Below are positions 53,391-63,040 of a stretch of DNA of 64,000 nucleotides, piece by piece. The DNA is from Sulfitobacter mediterraneus (lineage in GTDB: Bacteria > Pseudomonadota > Alphaproteobacteria > Rhodobacterales > Rhodobacteraceae). The notes beneath the pieces were generated by a model, which was not told the origin of the DNA, searched no databases, and saw only the letters and a program-made list of their open reading frames with translations. Numbering within the stretch: position 1 is the stretch's first letter; the number at the start of each line of letters is the position of its first letter. Both the position numbers and the translations under genes were made by a program. The stretch covers positions 310,001 through 374,000 of the forward strand of contig NZ_QBKU01000002.1 in assembly GCF_003054325.1 (NCBI RefSeq), in the 5' to 3' direction.

Positions 53391-55733
53391 TTAGAACGGC
53401 ACATCATCGCAACCTGACAAAAAGCGGGACACAACTTTCTTTGTGCCCGCTTTTTCAAATTCGACCTCCAGCTTGTCGCCTTCAATCCCGATCACCGCAC
53501 CATAGCCGAATTTCTGGTGGAACACCCGTTCGCCCATCGTGAAACTGCTGACCGCGTTCATATCGATTGTGACATTACGGGTCTCTTTGGGCTGGCTCAT
53601 GCCCCGCTCCCCGGCCCGCGCCTGCAACCGCCGCCATCCCGGCGAGTTATAGACATTCGCCTCGGCCGCCTGATCATGCAGATTGCTGGTCGGCATCGCC
53701 GCGCCAAAGCCCCCACCATAAAGACCCGGAGGCGTCAGCACCTCAACGTTTTCCTCTGGCAATTCGTCGATAAACCGCGACGGCATGGAACTTTGCCATT
53801 GCCCAAACACCCGCCGGTTCGCGGCAAAGGAAATCGTACAAATCGCCTCGGCCCGCGTGATACCGACATAGGCCAGCCGCCGCTCTTCTTCCAATCCCTT
53901 GATCCCGCTTTCGTCCATCGACCGCTGTGAGGGGAACAAACCATCCTCCCAGCCGGGCAGGAACACCGCAGGAAACTCAAGCCCCTTGGCCGCATGCAGG
54001 GTCATGATCGACACCTTTGCGCCGCCGTCATCGCTTTCATTGTCCATGATCAGGCTGACATGTTCGAGAAATCCTTGCAGATTCTCGAATTGCTCAAGTG
54101 CTTTGACCAGTTCCTTGAGGTTCTCCAATCGCCCCGGCGCCTCGGGCGTTTTGTCGTTCTGCCACATGCCGGTATAGCCGCTTTCGTCGAGAATGATCTC
54201 GGCCAATTCCACGTGAGACATCGCCTCATCGCCCACCATCCGGCCCCAGCGGTCAATGCCATCCACCAACAGGCGCAGCTGCGCACCGCCCTTGCCGCCC
54301 AACCCGTCATGAGCCAGTAAGATCCGCGCCCCTTCCACAAGGTTGGTGCCATGTTCACGGGCCGTAACCTGGATCTTTTGCTGCGCCTTGTCACCAAGCC
54401 CGCGCTTGGGCGTGTTCACAATCCGCTCAAAGGCCAGATCGTCGTCAGGGCTCGTCACAACACGGAAATAGGCCATCGCGTCGCGAATTTCCAAACGTTC
54501 ATAAAATCGCGGCCCGCCGATTACCCGATAGGGCAATCCAATGGTCAAGAACCGGTCCTCAAAGGCGCGCATCTGATGGCTGGCCCGCACCAGAATCGCC
54601 ATATGATCAAGGCTGATCGCGTCCTGCCCGCGGGTGCCGCGCTGCATCGCCTCGATCTCATCCCCGATCCAGCGGGCCTCTTCCTCACCGTCCCAATGAC
54701 CAATCAGGCGCACCTTCTCGCCGTCCTCTGCCTCGGTCCACAAGGTCTTGCCCAGACGCCCCTCATTGCCCGCAATCACGCCAGAGGCAGCGGCAAGGAT
54801 ATGCGGCGTGGAGCGGTAATTCTGCTCAAGCTTGACCACATGCGCACCGGGAAAATCCGTCTCAAACCGCAGGATATTGCCCACCTCGGCCCCGCGCCAG
54901 CCATAGATTGACTGATCATCATCGCCCACACAGCAGATATTGCGATGCCCCTGCGCCAGCAGACGCAGCCACAGATATTGGGCCACGTTGGTATCTTGGT
55001 ATTCGTCCACAAGGATGTATTTGAACCAGCGCTGGTATTGCTCCAGAATATCCGGATGGGTCTGAAAAATCGTGACCATATGCAAAAGCAGGTCACCAAA
55101 ATCCACCGCGTTCAGCTCTTTCAAACGCCGCTGGTACTGGTCATAAACCTCTGTTCCGCGATGATTGTACAGACCCGCATCCGCCGCCGGCACCTTGCCT
55201 GGTGTCAGCGCCCGGTTCTTCCAGCCATCAATGATCCCCGCCAGCATCCGCGCCGGCCAACGCTTGTCGTCGATGCTTTCGGCACGGATCAACTGTTTCA
55301 GCAGTCGCAGCTGATCATCGGTGTCCAGAATGGTGAAATTGCTCTTTAAACCAACCAGTTCCGCATGTCGCCGCAACAGTTTCACACAGATCGCATGAAA
55401 GGTGCCAAGCCAGGGCATCCCCTCAACCTGTTGACCCAACATATGCCCAACGCGGTTTTTCATTTCCCGCGCCGCCTTGTTGGTGAATGTGACCGCCAAA
55501 ATCTCGTTTGGCCGCGCCCGCCCGGTGTTCATCAGATGCACAATCCGCGCGGTCAGGGCCTTGGTCTTGCCCGTTCCCGCACCAGCCAGCATCAACACCG
55601 GCCCGTCCATCTGCTCCACCGCTGCCCGCTGCGCGGGGTTCAGCCCGTCAAGATAAGGCTGGGGCCGCGCCGCCATTGCACGTGCGGACAAAGATGCGCC
55701 TTCAAAGGCGTCCATTTCATCAAAACTGCTCAT
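53391..55733 (-). CDS. uvrD: ATP-dependent DNA helicase UvrD/PcrA
   Basis: 780 residues, superfamily 1A helicase for excision repair and replication. Walker A is in LMLAGAGTGKTKALTARIVHL, motif II is VDEYQDTN, motif III GDDDQSIYGWRGAEVGN, motif V TLHAAKGLEFPAVFLPG and motif VI RRLAYVGITRA. The C-terminal KFGYGAVIGIEGDKLEVEFE is a Tudor-like tail. The ATG at 55733 (MSSFDEMDAF) is chosen; open frame extends to 55919 through a repeat. A perfect LexA box lies 42 bp upstream. Confidence 0.96.
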   Translation of the reverse strand: MSSFDEMDAFEGASLSARAMAARPQPYLDGLNPAQRAAVEQMDGPVLMLAGAGTGKTKALTARIVHLMNTGRARPNEILAVTFTNKAAREMKNRVGHMLGQQVEGMPWLGTFHAICVKLLRRHAELVGLKSNFTILDTDDQLRLLKQLIRAESIDDKRWPARMLAGIIDGWKNRALTPGKVPAADAGLYNHRGTEVYDQYQRRLKELNAVDFGDLLLHMVTIFQTHPDILEQYQRWFKYILVDEYQDTNVAQYLWLRLLAQGHRNICCVGDDDQSIYGWRGAEVGNILRFETDFPGAHVVKLEQNYRSTPHILAAASGVIAGNEGRLGKTLWTEAEDGEKVRLIGHWDGEEEARWIGDEIEAMQRGTRGQDAISLDHMAILVRASHQMRAFEDRFLTIGLPYRVIGGPRFYERLEIRDAMAYFRVVTSPDDDLAFERIVNTPKRGLGDKAQQKIQVTAREHGTNLVEGARILLAHDGLGGKGGAQLRLLVDGIDRWGRMVGDEAMSHVELAEIILDESGYTGMWQNDKTPEAPGRLENLKELVKALEQFENLQGFLEHVSLIMDNESDDGGAKVSIMTLHAAKGLEFPAVFLPGWEDGLFPSQRSMDESGIKGLEEERRLAYVGITRAEAICTISFAANRRVFGQWQSSMPSRFIDELPEENVEVLTPPGLYGGGFGAAMPTSNLHDQAAEANVYNSPGWRRLQARAGERGMSQPKETRNVTIDMNAVSSFTMGERVFHQKFGYGAVIGIEGDKLEVEFEKAGTKKVVSRFLSGCDDVPF

Positions 55734-55774
55734 GGCGGTTAACCTACCCGCTTTCACCGCACAGGAAAACCCAT

Positions 55775-55789
55775 GTTCTTGGGATGTTC
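55775..55789. promoter_or_regulatory. lexA_box: Perfect LexA (SOS) box upstream of uvrD
   Basis: GTTC-TTGGGAT-GTTC fits GTTC-N7-GTTC exactly. It lies 42 bp from the uvrD start and between that gene and the dispersed repeat, so it should control the uvrD promoter. uvrD is a standard SOS gene, which supports the match. Confidence 0.8.
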
Positions 55790-55815
55790 CCCCCAATTTT
55801 TCCCAACCCATCTCC

Positions 55816-55919
55816 CTTTTTGGCCCGAAATACCTCCGGGGGTTTGGGGGCTGGCCCCCAATGTCGTCTTGTTTGGGGGCTGGCCCCCAATGTTGTCTTG
55901 TTTGCGGGCTGGCCCCCAA
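55816..55919. repeat. Dispersed GC-rich repeat, copy B, with a 29-bp tandem array
   Basis: It begins CTTTTTGGCCCGAAATA and TCCGGGGG like copy A at 39.5 kb, then carries about 2.7 tandem 29-bp units (55843-55871, 55872-55900, 55901-55919). Each unit holds GGGGGCTGGCCCCC (GCGGGCTGGCCCCC in the third) and the first two continue ATGT(C/T)GTCTTG. The palindromes can form short hairpins. It sits in the divergent uvrD/lldD gap. Confidence 0.8.
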
Positions 55920-55961
55920 CTGGCGCTAGACAAGTGCCTCATCCTTCGCGCAAATGCATCT

Positions 55962-57125
55962 ATGGATCTGCACGCCACTTACCCCGCCCTGTCTGACCTG
56001 CGCCGCCGCGCCCAAAGACGGATTCCCAAATTTGTCTGGGAATACCTCGACAGCGGCACCGGAGATGAGGCGACAAAAGCCCGCAACCGTTCGGACCTCG
56101 ACCAAATCGGCATGATGCCTGCGGTGCTGGGGGGCGAATTTACACCGGATTTGAGCACCAGCCTCTTTGGCCAGACGCTCCCGCTGCCATTTGGCTTCTC
56201 GCCCATTGGCATGTCCGGCCTGATCTGGCCAGATGCCGAAGGCCACCTCGCCCGCGCGGCGGCCAAGGCAGGCATTCCCTATTCCCTGTCAACGGTCGCC
56301 ACGCAAAGCCCCGAAGACCTCGCGCCGCACCTCGGAGACCACGGCTGGTTCCAGATGTATCCGCCGCGCGATCCCGAGATCCGCAAGGATATGCTGGAGC
56401 GGGCGAAAACCGCCGGGTTCAACACCCTGATCCTGACCGTGGATGTGCCCGTGGCCAGCCGCCGCGAACGGCAGGTGCGTTCGGGCTTGACCAATCCGCC
56501 AAGGCTGACGCCCCGCCTGATGGCTCAGGTGGCGATGCGCCCGGCCTGGGCCATGGGTATGGTCCGGCGCGGCATGCCGCATATGCGTATGCTGGACAAA
56601 TACACCAGCGACGCCACCGCCAATCTGTCGCCCACCGCCCATGTGGGTTACCTGCTGCGCACGGCGCCGGATTGGGACTACGTCAAATGGCTGCGCGATC
56701 ATTGGGACGGTCCCTTTGTCATCAAAGGCGTGCTGCGCCCCGAAGATGCAGCACAGCTGCAAACCCTTGGTGTTGACGGCATCTGGGTCTCCAATCACGC
56801 GGGCCGCCAGTTCGACGGTGCCCCCTCCAGCATCGCCGCGCTTCCGGGCATTCGCGCCGCAACAAACCTGCCGGTGATCTTTGACAGCGGCGTGGAAAGC
56901 GGCCTCGATATCCTGCGTGCGCTGGCCCTCGGCGCGGATTATGTCATGCTGGGCCGCGCTGCTCATTTCGCGCTTGCAGCACTTGGTCCAAAGGGTGTTG
57001 ATCACCTGATTGATCTGCTTTCCAAAGACCTCAGCGCCAATATGGGCCAATTGGGTGCGACAGACCTAAAAAACCTGCCCGCCCCGATGGCGCTAACGGA
57101 AAATCCTGTAAAACCAGCCCCGTAA
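55962..57125 (+). CDS. lldD: FMN-dependent alpha-hydroxy-acid oxidase/L-lactate dehydrogenase
   Basis: 387 residues. The FMN barrel and catalytic motif read IWVSNHAGRQFDGAPSSI, with His as the base; the second Gly of the usual SNHGGRQLDG is Ala here. Other parts: FGFSPIGMSGLIWPDAEG, STVATQSPEDLAPHLG, VIFDSGVESGLDILRALAL. It could oxidise L-lactate, glycolate or another 2-hydroxyacid; the symbol is a best guess. The ATG at 55962 gives the family N-terminus (MDLHATYPALSDL) but lacks a clear ribosome site; the upstream frame runs through the repeat. Confidence 0.85.
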   Translation: MDLHATYPALSDLRRRAQRRIPKFVWEYLDSGTGDEATKARNRSDLDQIGMMPAVLGGEFTPDLSTSLFGQTLPLPFGFSPIGMSGLIWPDAEGHLARAAAKAGIPYSLSTVATQSPEDLAPHLGDHGWFQMYPPRDPEIRKDMLERAKTAGFNTLILTVDVPVASRRERQVRSGLTNPPRLTPRLMAQVAMRPAWAMGMVRRGMPHMRMLDKYTSDATANLSPTAHVGYLLRTAPDWDYVKWLRDHWDGPFVIKGVLRPEDAAQLQTLGVDGIWVSNHAGRQFDGAPSSIAALPGIRAATNLPVIFDSGVESGLDILRALALGADYVMLGRAAHFALAALGPKGVDHLIDLLSKDLSANMGQLGATDLKNLPAPMALTENPVKPAP

Positions 57126-57272
57126 AGGAAAAATTGACGCCGCGGCAGCTTGCGCCCCGCGTCAATCCTTACGAAACCTTTCGCAATTGTTACAAAACCG
57201 TCGCAGGAGGGATTGCGCTGCATCGCAGCATCCTTAAAGTGCGGCGAAATTCAATCGTCGAGGATCTGCCCC

Positions 57273-60200
57273 ATGCCCGATTTTTCCAAAGTCCTGATCG
57301 CCAACCGCGGCGAAATTGCCATTCGCGTCATGCGCGCCGTCAGCGAGATGGGCAAGACAACAGTGGCCATCTACGCCGAAGAGGACAAATTGGGTCTGCA
57401 CCGGTTCAAGGCGGATGAGGCCTACCGCATTGGCGAAGGCATGGGGCCAGTGGCCGCTTACCTGTCGATTGATGAGATTATCCGCGTGGCCAAGGAATCC
57501 GGTGCGGATGCGATCCATCCCGGCTATGGCCTGCTGTCGGAAAACCCCGATTTTGTCGATGCCTGCGAAAACAACGGCATCACCTTTATCGGCCCCAAGG
57601 CCGAAACCATGCGGGCATTGGGCGACAAGGCATCGGCCCGCCGCGTGGCCATGGAGGCCGGCGTTCCGGTCATTCCGGCCACCGAAGTTCTGGGCGATGA
57701 CATGGATGCGATCCGCGCCGAAGCGGCCGAGGTTGGCTATCCGCTGATGCTCAAAGCGTCATGGGGCGGCGGCGGACGCGGCATGCGCCCGATCCACGGC
57801 GAGGCCGAGCTTGAGGAAAAAGTGCTCGAAGGCCGCCGCGAGGCCGAAGCAGCTTTTGGCAATGGCGAGGGTTATCTGGAAAAGATGATCATCCGCGCCC
57901 GCCACGTCGAGGTACAGATCCTGGGCGACAAACACGGGGAAATCTACCACCTGTTTGAACGCGATTGTTCGGTGCAGCGCCGCAACCAAAAGGTCGTGGA
58001 ACGCGCTCCTGCCCCCTACTTGACCGAAGACCAACGCACAGAGATTTGCGAGCTGGGCCGCAAAATCTGCGCCCATGTTGGTTATGAATGTGCAGGCACC
58101 GTTGAATTCCTGATGGATATGGAAACCGGCAAATTCTACTTCATCGAAGTGAACCCGCGCGTACAGGTGGAACACACCGTCACCGAAGAGGTGACCGGTA
58201 TCGACATCGTGCAGGCACAAATCCTGATCGCCGAAGGCAAGACCATTGCCGAGGCCACAGGCAAAAACGCCCAGGACGAGATCCGCCTCAATGGTCACGC
58301 CCTGCAAACCCGCGTCACCACCGAAGATCCGCTCAACAACTTTATCCCTGACTATGGCCGTATCACCGCCTACCGTTCGGCCACCGGTATGGGCATCCGC
58401 CTTGATGGCGGCACCGCCTATGCGGGCGGGGTAATCACCCGCTATTATGACAGCCTGCTGACCAAGGTCACCGCTTGGGCACCGACCCCGGAAAAAGCCA
58501 TCTCGCGGATGGACCGCGCCCTGCGCGAATTCCGTGTGCGCGGCGTCAGCACCAACATTGCCTTTGTGGAAAACCTGCTGAAACATCCGACGTTTTTGAG
58601 CAATGAATACACCACCAAATTCATCGACGAGACGCCCGAGCTGTTCCAGTTCAAGAAGCGCAAGGACCGTGGCACCAAGGTTTTGACCTATATCGCCGAC
58701 ATCACCGTGAACGGGCATCCTGAAACCAAGGAAACCCCGCGCCCGCCGGTGCAATTGCGCGACCCCAAACCGCCTGCCACCACGGCAGAGCCGATGATGG
58801 GCACACGCAACCTGTTGGAACAAAAAGGCCCGCAAGCCGTGGCCGATTGGATGGACCAACAACGCCAGTTGTTGATCACTGACACCACGATGCGCGACGG
58901 CCACCAATCCTTGCTCGCCACGCGGATGCGCAGCCATGACATGATCAAGGTCGCCCCGGCCTATGCCGCCAACCTGCCACAGCTGTTCTCGATGGAATGC
59001 TGGGGCGGCGCGACGTTTGATGTGGCCTACCGGTTCTTGCAGGAATGCCCGTGGCAACGCCTGCGCGACTTGCGTGCCGCCCTGCCCAATGTGATGACCC
59101 AGATGTTGCTGCGTGCCTCCAACGGCGTGGGCTATACCAATTATCCGGACAACGTGGTGCAGAAATTTGTCGCCACAGCCGCCGACACCGGTGTTGATGT
59201 GTTCCGCGTCTTTGACAGCCTGAACTGGGTGGAGAACATGCGCGTTGCGATGGACGCGGTGGTTGAGGCGAACAAGGTCTGCGAAGGCACAATCTGCTAC
59301 ACCGGCGATATCTTTGACCCGAACCGCGCCAAATATGACCTGAAATACTATGTCCAGATGGGCAAGGATCTGAAGGCCGCGGGCGCCCATGTGCTGGGCC
59401 TCAAGGATATGGCCGGGCTGCTGAAACCGGCGCAGGCGCGGGTGCTGATCAAGGCGCTCAAGACCGAGGTGGGTCTGCCGATCCATTTCCACACCCATGA
59501 CACCGCCGGCATCGCCAGCGCCACCATTCTGGCCGCAGCGGACGCAGGCGTGGATGCGGTGGATTGCGCCATGGACGCGCTCAGCGGCAACACCTCTCAG
59601 GCGACGCTTGGGTCTGTGGTTGAGGCGCTCAAACACACCGACCGTGACACCGGGCTGGATATGAACGCGGTGCGCGAAATCTCCGACTATTGGGAGGCCG
59701 TACGCGGCCAATACAGCGCCTTTGAAACCGGCATGCAGGCCCCTTCCTCCGAGGTGTATCTGCACGAAATGCCCGGCGGTCAGTTCACCAACCTCAAAGC
59801 GCAGGCCGCCTCGCTTGGCCTTGACGACCGCTGGCCCGAGGTTGCCCGCACCTATGCGGATGTGAACCAGATGTTTGGTGATATCGTCAAAGTGACGCCC
59901 TCCTCCAAGGTTGTGGGTGACATGGCCCTGATGATGGTGTCCCAAGGGTTGAGCCGCCCCGATGTGGAAGACCCCGAAACCGATGTGGCCTTCCCTGACA
60001 GTGTCATCGACATGATGCGCGGCAATTTGGGCCAGCCTCCCGGCGGCTTCCCTGACGGGATCGTCAAAAAGGTGCTCAAGGGCGAAGCGCCCAACACCGA
60101 ACGCCCCGGCAAACACCTTGAGCCGGTTGACCTCGAAGCCGTCCGCGCCGAGCTGTCGGCAGAGCTGGACGGCATGGCCATCGACGATGAGGATCTCTGC

Positions 60201-60713
60201 GGTTATCTGATGTATCCCAAGGTCTTCCTTGATTACATGGGACGCCACCGCAGCTATGGCCCGGTCCGCACCCTGCCCACGCAGACGTTCTTTTACGGCA
60301 TGGAACCGGGCGAAGAAATCTCTGCCGAGATTGACCCCGGCAAGACCCTCGAAATTCGCATGCAAGCGATGAGCGAGACCACCGAGGATGGCGAAGTTAA
60401 GGTGTTCTTTGAACTCAATGGCCAGCCACGTGTGATCCGGGTGCCGAACCGTCTGGTCAAATCAACGACTTTGCAACGGCCAAAGGCGGAGGCGGGCAAT
60501 GACAATCACATCGGCGCACCAATGCCGGGGGTTGTGGCCTCTGTCGGGGCTGTGGTCGGGCAAACCGTGCATGCGGGCGATCTGCTTTTGACCATCGAAG
60601 CGATGAAGATGGAGACCGGCATCCACGCCGAGCGTGACGCGGTTGTCAAAGCCGTGCATGTGCAAGCCGGTGGTCAGATCGACGCCAAAGACCTGTTGGT
60701 CGAGTTGGAATAA
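57273..60713 (+). CDS. pyc: Pyruvate carboxylase
   Basis: 1146 residues, single-chain anaplerotic enzyme making oxaloacetate. Order: biotin carboxylase (KVLIANRGEIAIRVMRA at the start, ATP-grasp ASWGGGGRGMR and the later FIEVNPRVQVEHTVTEE), carboxyltransferase (LITDTTMRDGHQSLLATRMR and GVDVFRVFDSLNWVEN) and the biotin carrier with EAMKMETG, biotinyl lysine K1112. The ATG at 57273 follows GAGGAT; the in-frame extension to 57150 lacks homology. The 17 bp around the start are the same as at pepN. Confidence 0.97.
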   Translation: MPDFSKVLIANRGEIAIRVMRAVSEMGKTTVAIYAEEDKLGLHRFKADEAYRIGEGMGPVAAYLSIDEIIRVAKESGADAIHPGYGLLSENPDFVDACENNGITFIGPKAETMRALGDKASARRVAMEAGVPVIPATEVLGDDMDAIRAEAAEVGYPLMLKASWGGGGRGMRPIHGEAELEEKVLEGRREAEAAFGNGEGYLEKMIIRARHVEVQILGDKHGEIYHLFERDCSVQRRNQKVVERAPAPYLTEDQRTEICELGRKICAHVGYECAGTVEFLMDMETGKFYFIEVNPRVQVEHTVTEEVTGIDIVQAQILIAEGKTIAEATGKNAQDEIRLNGHALQTRVTTEDPLNNFIPDYGRITAYRSATGMGIRLDGGTAYAGGVITRYYDSLLTKVTAWAPTPEKAISRMDRALREFRVRGVSTNIAFVENLLKHPTFLSNEYTTKFIDETPELFQFKKRKDRGTKVLTYIADITVNGHPETKETPRPPVQLRDPKPPATTAEPMMGTRNLLEQKGPQAVADWMDQQRQLLITDTTMRDGHQSLLATRMRSHDMIKVAPAYAANLPQLFSMECWGGATFDVAYRFLQECPWQRLRDLRAALPNVMTQMLLRASNGVGYTNYPDNVVQKFVATAADTGVDVFRVFDSLNWVENMRVAMDAVVEANKVCEGTICYTGDIFDPNRAKYDLKYYVQMGKDLKAAGAHVLGLKDMAGLLKPAQARVLIKALKTEVGLPIHFHTHDTAGIASATILAAADAGVDAVDCAMDALSGNTSQATLGSVVEALKHTDRDTGLDMNAVREISDYWEAVRGQYSAFETGMQAPSSEVYLHEMPGGQFTNLKAQAASLGLDDRWPEVARTYADVNQMFGDIVKVTPSSKVVGDMALMMVSQGLSRPDVEDPETDVAFPDSVIDMMRGNLGQPPGGFPDGIVKKVLKGEAPNTERPGKHLEPVDLEAVRAELSAELDGMAIDDEDLCGYLMYPKVFLDYMGRHRSYGPVRTLPTQTFFYGMEPGEEISAEIDPGKTLEIRMQAMSETTEDGEVKVFFELNGQPRVIRVPNRLVKSTTLQRPKAEAGNDNHIGAPMPGVVASVGAVVGQTVHAGDLLLTIEAMKMETGIHAERDAVVKAVHVQAGGQIDAKDLLVELE

Positions 60714-60749
60714 GGGACATCAGCGGGGCGGTTCACCGCCGCCCTGCGT

Positions 60750-61979
60750 TTAACTGCCCAAATAAAGCGTGAACAATTCCTGCGGCCCTTCGACCCCGCG
60801 CAGCATATAGGGGCCAAGCGAGACCACCTGCGCCTTGCGGCTTGTCACCTGCCGCGCGACCTGCGCGGACATGATAAAATTGCGATCCAACGGCCCGCAC
60901 ATGCCCTGAATGCGGGCGGTTTGATTGACCGCAGCGCCGATCACCGTGAAATCCAGCCGCGCCTTGCCGCCGATATTACCATAAAGCACATCGCCAACAT
61001 GCAGCGAGAGAGAGTAATCGGTGGTGGTCAAACCGTCTGCTGCCCGCCGGGCGCTGACCGCCGCCATCCGCTCTCCCACCTGGATCGCCGCCTCCAGCGC
61101 GTTGTCCACCGCCCCCGCATCTTTGCTACAGTCAAAGATCGCAAGTAGGCCATCGCCCATAAATTTCAAGACGTTACCGCCGTGCCCTTCGACCAGCCCG
61201 ACAACTTCGCCAAAATAGTCGTTAAGCATATCAATGACCGCGTGACCGGCAATCCGTTCCGACAGTTTGGTGAAGCCGCGCAGATCGAAATACCAGATCA
61301 CCGCATGTATCGTCTCGGACGAGCCGCGCACGATGTCGCCCGACAAAACCCGTTCGCCGGCGTCCGCGCCCAGATAGGTTTGTACAATATCGCTGGCCAT
61401 TTGCCGGTTCGACGCCGATTTCAGCGCCAACCCCAAGTAGGGTAACAACCGGCGCAAGGTGGCAAGATTTTCAGCTGAAAACCCGCCTTCGCTGTCGCTG
61501 GTCCAGGACATCATCAATCCCTCGGCAGGATCGTCCGGGTTGGTGGCCAGCGAATTGCGCGGCTGTTCAAAGCTGACCTTGGCGGCAAAATAGTCGGTAC
61601 ACCCGCGGTCTTTCAATTCGGACAGAAACGGAAACCGGGCGGGCGGGTCGCCGTCTTCGAGGCTGATCCGCAAATCGGCTTCATCTACGCTCAGCAGATA
61701 ATAAAGCGGGCTGGCCAACCAGACGTCCAGCGGTGCTTCTGTGTGTTCATAGGAAGCGCGGTCCATGCCGGCATCGCGCTGCCAGTTATAGCCAAAACCG
61801 CCATACTCGGGATGATAGGCCCGCTGTGCCACATGCACCCGCTGCACCGGCAATCCGGCCTGTAGTATCCGGGTGCAATACCCTTCGAGCAGATCTTCCT
61901 GCGAGGTTCCATAGATGCCCTGAAGGACAAGCCATTCGGCGATGGCGTCATGACTGCTGAGGTTTGGGTCTGGCTGCAT
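60750..61979 (-). CDS. Class III adenylate cyclase with an N-terminal sensor region
   Basis: 409 residues. The C-terminal cyclase domain has the metal Asp residues D232 (YFDLRGFT) and D276 (FMGDG), adenine-specifying K272 and D343 (RLDFTVIGAAVNQTAR), and transition-state residues N352 and R356, so it should make cAMP. The ~200-residue N-terminal part is soluble and unlike PAS or HAMP; it holds WYNWQRDAG-type aromatics and a middle block WTSDSEGGFSAENLATLRRLLPYLGLAL that recalls GAF-type folds. Same architecture is common in Rhizobiales and Rhodobacterales. Monocistronic. Confidence 0.85.
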   Translation of the reverse strand: MQPDPNLSSHDAIAEWLVLQGIYGTSQEDLLEGYCTRILQAGLPVQRVHVAQRAYHPEYGGFGYNWQRDAGMDRASYEHTEAPLDVWLASPLYYLLSVDEADLRISLEDGDPPARFPFLSELKDRGCTDYFAAKVSFEQPRNSLATNPDDPAEGLMMSWTSDSEGGFSAENLATLRRLLPYLGLALKSASNRQMASDIVQTYLGADAGERVLSGDIVRGSSETIHAVIWYFDLRGFTKLSERIAGHAVIDMLNDYFGEVVGLVEGHGGNVLKFMGDGLLAIFDCSKDAGAVDNALEAAIQVGERMAAVSARRAADGLTTTDYSLSLHVGDVLYGNIGGKARLDFTVIGAAVNQTARIQGMCGPLDRNFIMSAQVARQVTSRKAQVVSLGPYMLRGVEGPQELFTLYLGS

Positions 61980-62077
61980 AGGGGCAATATGGGGGCTGGT
62001 GCGGCTGCGTGCAACTGATCCTGCCTTCCTACATGCCCTGCCTTGATCATCTGGCGCGAACCTTGCATTGACATGCC

Positions 62078-62452
62078 ATGCGCCTTTCTGCCCTGACCTT
62101 GATTGTCCCCGACTATGATGCCGCCATTGCCTTTTACTGCGGGCAAATGGGGTTTGAACTCAGCGAAGATATTGATCAGGGGCACAAACGTTGGGTCCGG
62201 GTCACACCGCCCGGCGGCGGTGCGGGGTTCATTCTGGCCCAGGCGGCGGACGCGCGGCAGACCGCCGCGATTGGTGATCAAGGTGCGGGCCGCGTCTGGT
62301 TGTTCTTGCAAACCGATGATTTTGCCGAAGATCATGCGCGGCTTTTGGCGGCTGGCGTCACCTTTGAAGAAGAACCGCGCCACGAGGTTTACGGCACCGT
62401 CGCCGTGTTCCGCGATATCTTTGGCAATCGCTGGGATCTGATCGGCACCTGA
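62078..62452 (+). CDS. VOC superfamily (glyoxalase-like) protein
   Basis: 124 residues, one to two beta-alpha-beta-beta-beta units. LTLIVPDYDAAIAFYCGQMG at the start and VAVFRDIFGNRWDLIG at the end are the usual VOC ends, with YGTVAVFRDIFGN providing a metal-ligand region. Substrate unknown; it resembles bleomycin-resistance/glyoxalase-fold proteins. It is divergent from the cyclase gene with 98 bp between starts. Confidence 0.85.
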   Translation: MRLSALTLIVPDYDAAIAFYCGQMGFELSEDIDQGHKRWVRVTPPGGGAGFILAQAADARQTAAIGDQGAGRVWLFLQTDDFAEDHARLLAAGVTFEEEPRHEVYGTVAVFRDIFGNRWDLIGT

Positions 62453-62533
62453 ACGCTGCTGCGCCGTGCCGCATTGCCCCGGCGCCGCGCACCGCTATCT
62501 TTGGCCTTCCACGCAATCAAAGGCACGGATCCA

Positions 62534-63040
62534 ATGCCCTACAAATGGACCACACAGCCCGGCGAGATACCCCAGCAACTGCGCCTTTGGCCGCACCAAT
62601 CGCTGCCGCCACGCGGCTTTGCCGGTTTCATCCTCGTGACGTTCACGCTGATCCTCATCCCGACCCTGCCCTTGCTGGGCACGGCGCTGCTGTGGGGTTT
62701 GTTGCCCTTTGTCCTGCTGGCGGTGGCGGGGATGTACTTTGCCCTGCAACGCAATCACAAATCCCGCCTGATCGAAGAGGTGCTGACCCTCGATCAGGAG
62801 ATGACCCACCTGCGCCACACCACGGCAAAAGGCGATGTGAAAGACTGGGAATGCAACCGCTATTGGGCTCAGGTCACGAAATACGACAGCGACGGGCCGG
62901 TCCCGCATTACGTGACCCTGCGCGGCAAGGGGCGCGAGGTCGAGATCGGTGCCTTCCTGTCCGAGGACGAACGCATCGCCCTTTTTGAAGACCTGCAACG
63001 CCGTCTGCCTCCCGATCAGCCAAGCGCCTCAACCAGATAA
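62534..63040 (+). CDS. DUF2244-like membrane protein
   Basis: 168 residues from the ATG at 62534 (MPYKWTTQPGEIPQQLRLWP). It has two membrane segments (FAGFILVTFTLILIPTLPLLG and LLWGLLPFVLLAVAGMYFAL) then a soluble beta-rich tail (EEVLTLDQEMTHLRHT, YVTLRGKGREVEIGAFLSEDE). The layout is that of DUF2244 proteins found near cytochrome oxidase or in alphaproteobacteria; function unknown. Its last 25 bp overlap the convergent LysR gene. Confidence 0.78.
   Translation: MPYKWTTQPGEIPQQLRLWPHQSLPPRGFAGFILVTFTLILIPTLPLLGTALLWGLLPFVLLAVAGMYFALQRNHKSRLIEEVLTLDQEMTHLRHTTAKGDVKDWECNRYWAQVTKYDSDGPVPHYVTLRGKGREVEIGAFLSEDERIALFEDLQRRLPPDQPSASTR

Noticed and set aside
55734..55919. N-terminal extensions of uvrD and, on the other strand, of lldD
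   Set aside because: Both translate the tandem repeat into GGQPPN- or GLAPNV-like low-complexity sequence absent from these families.
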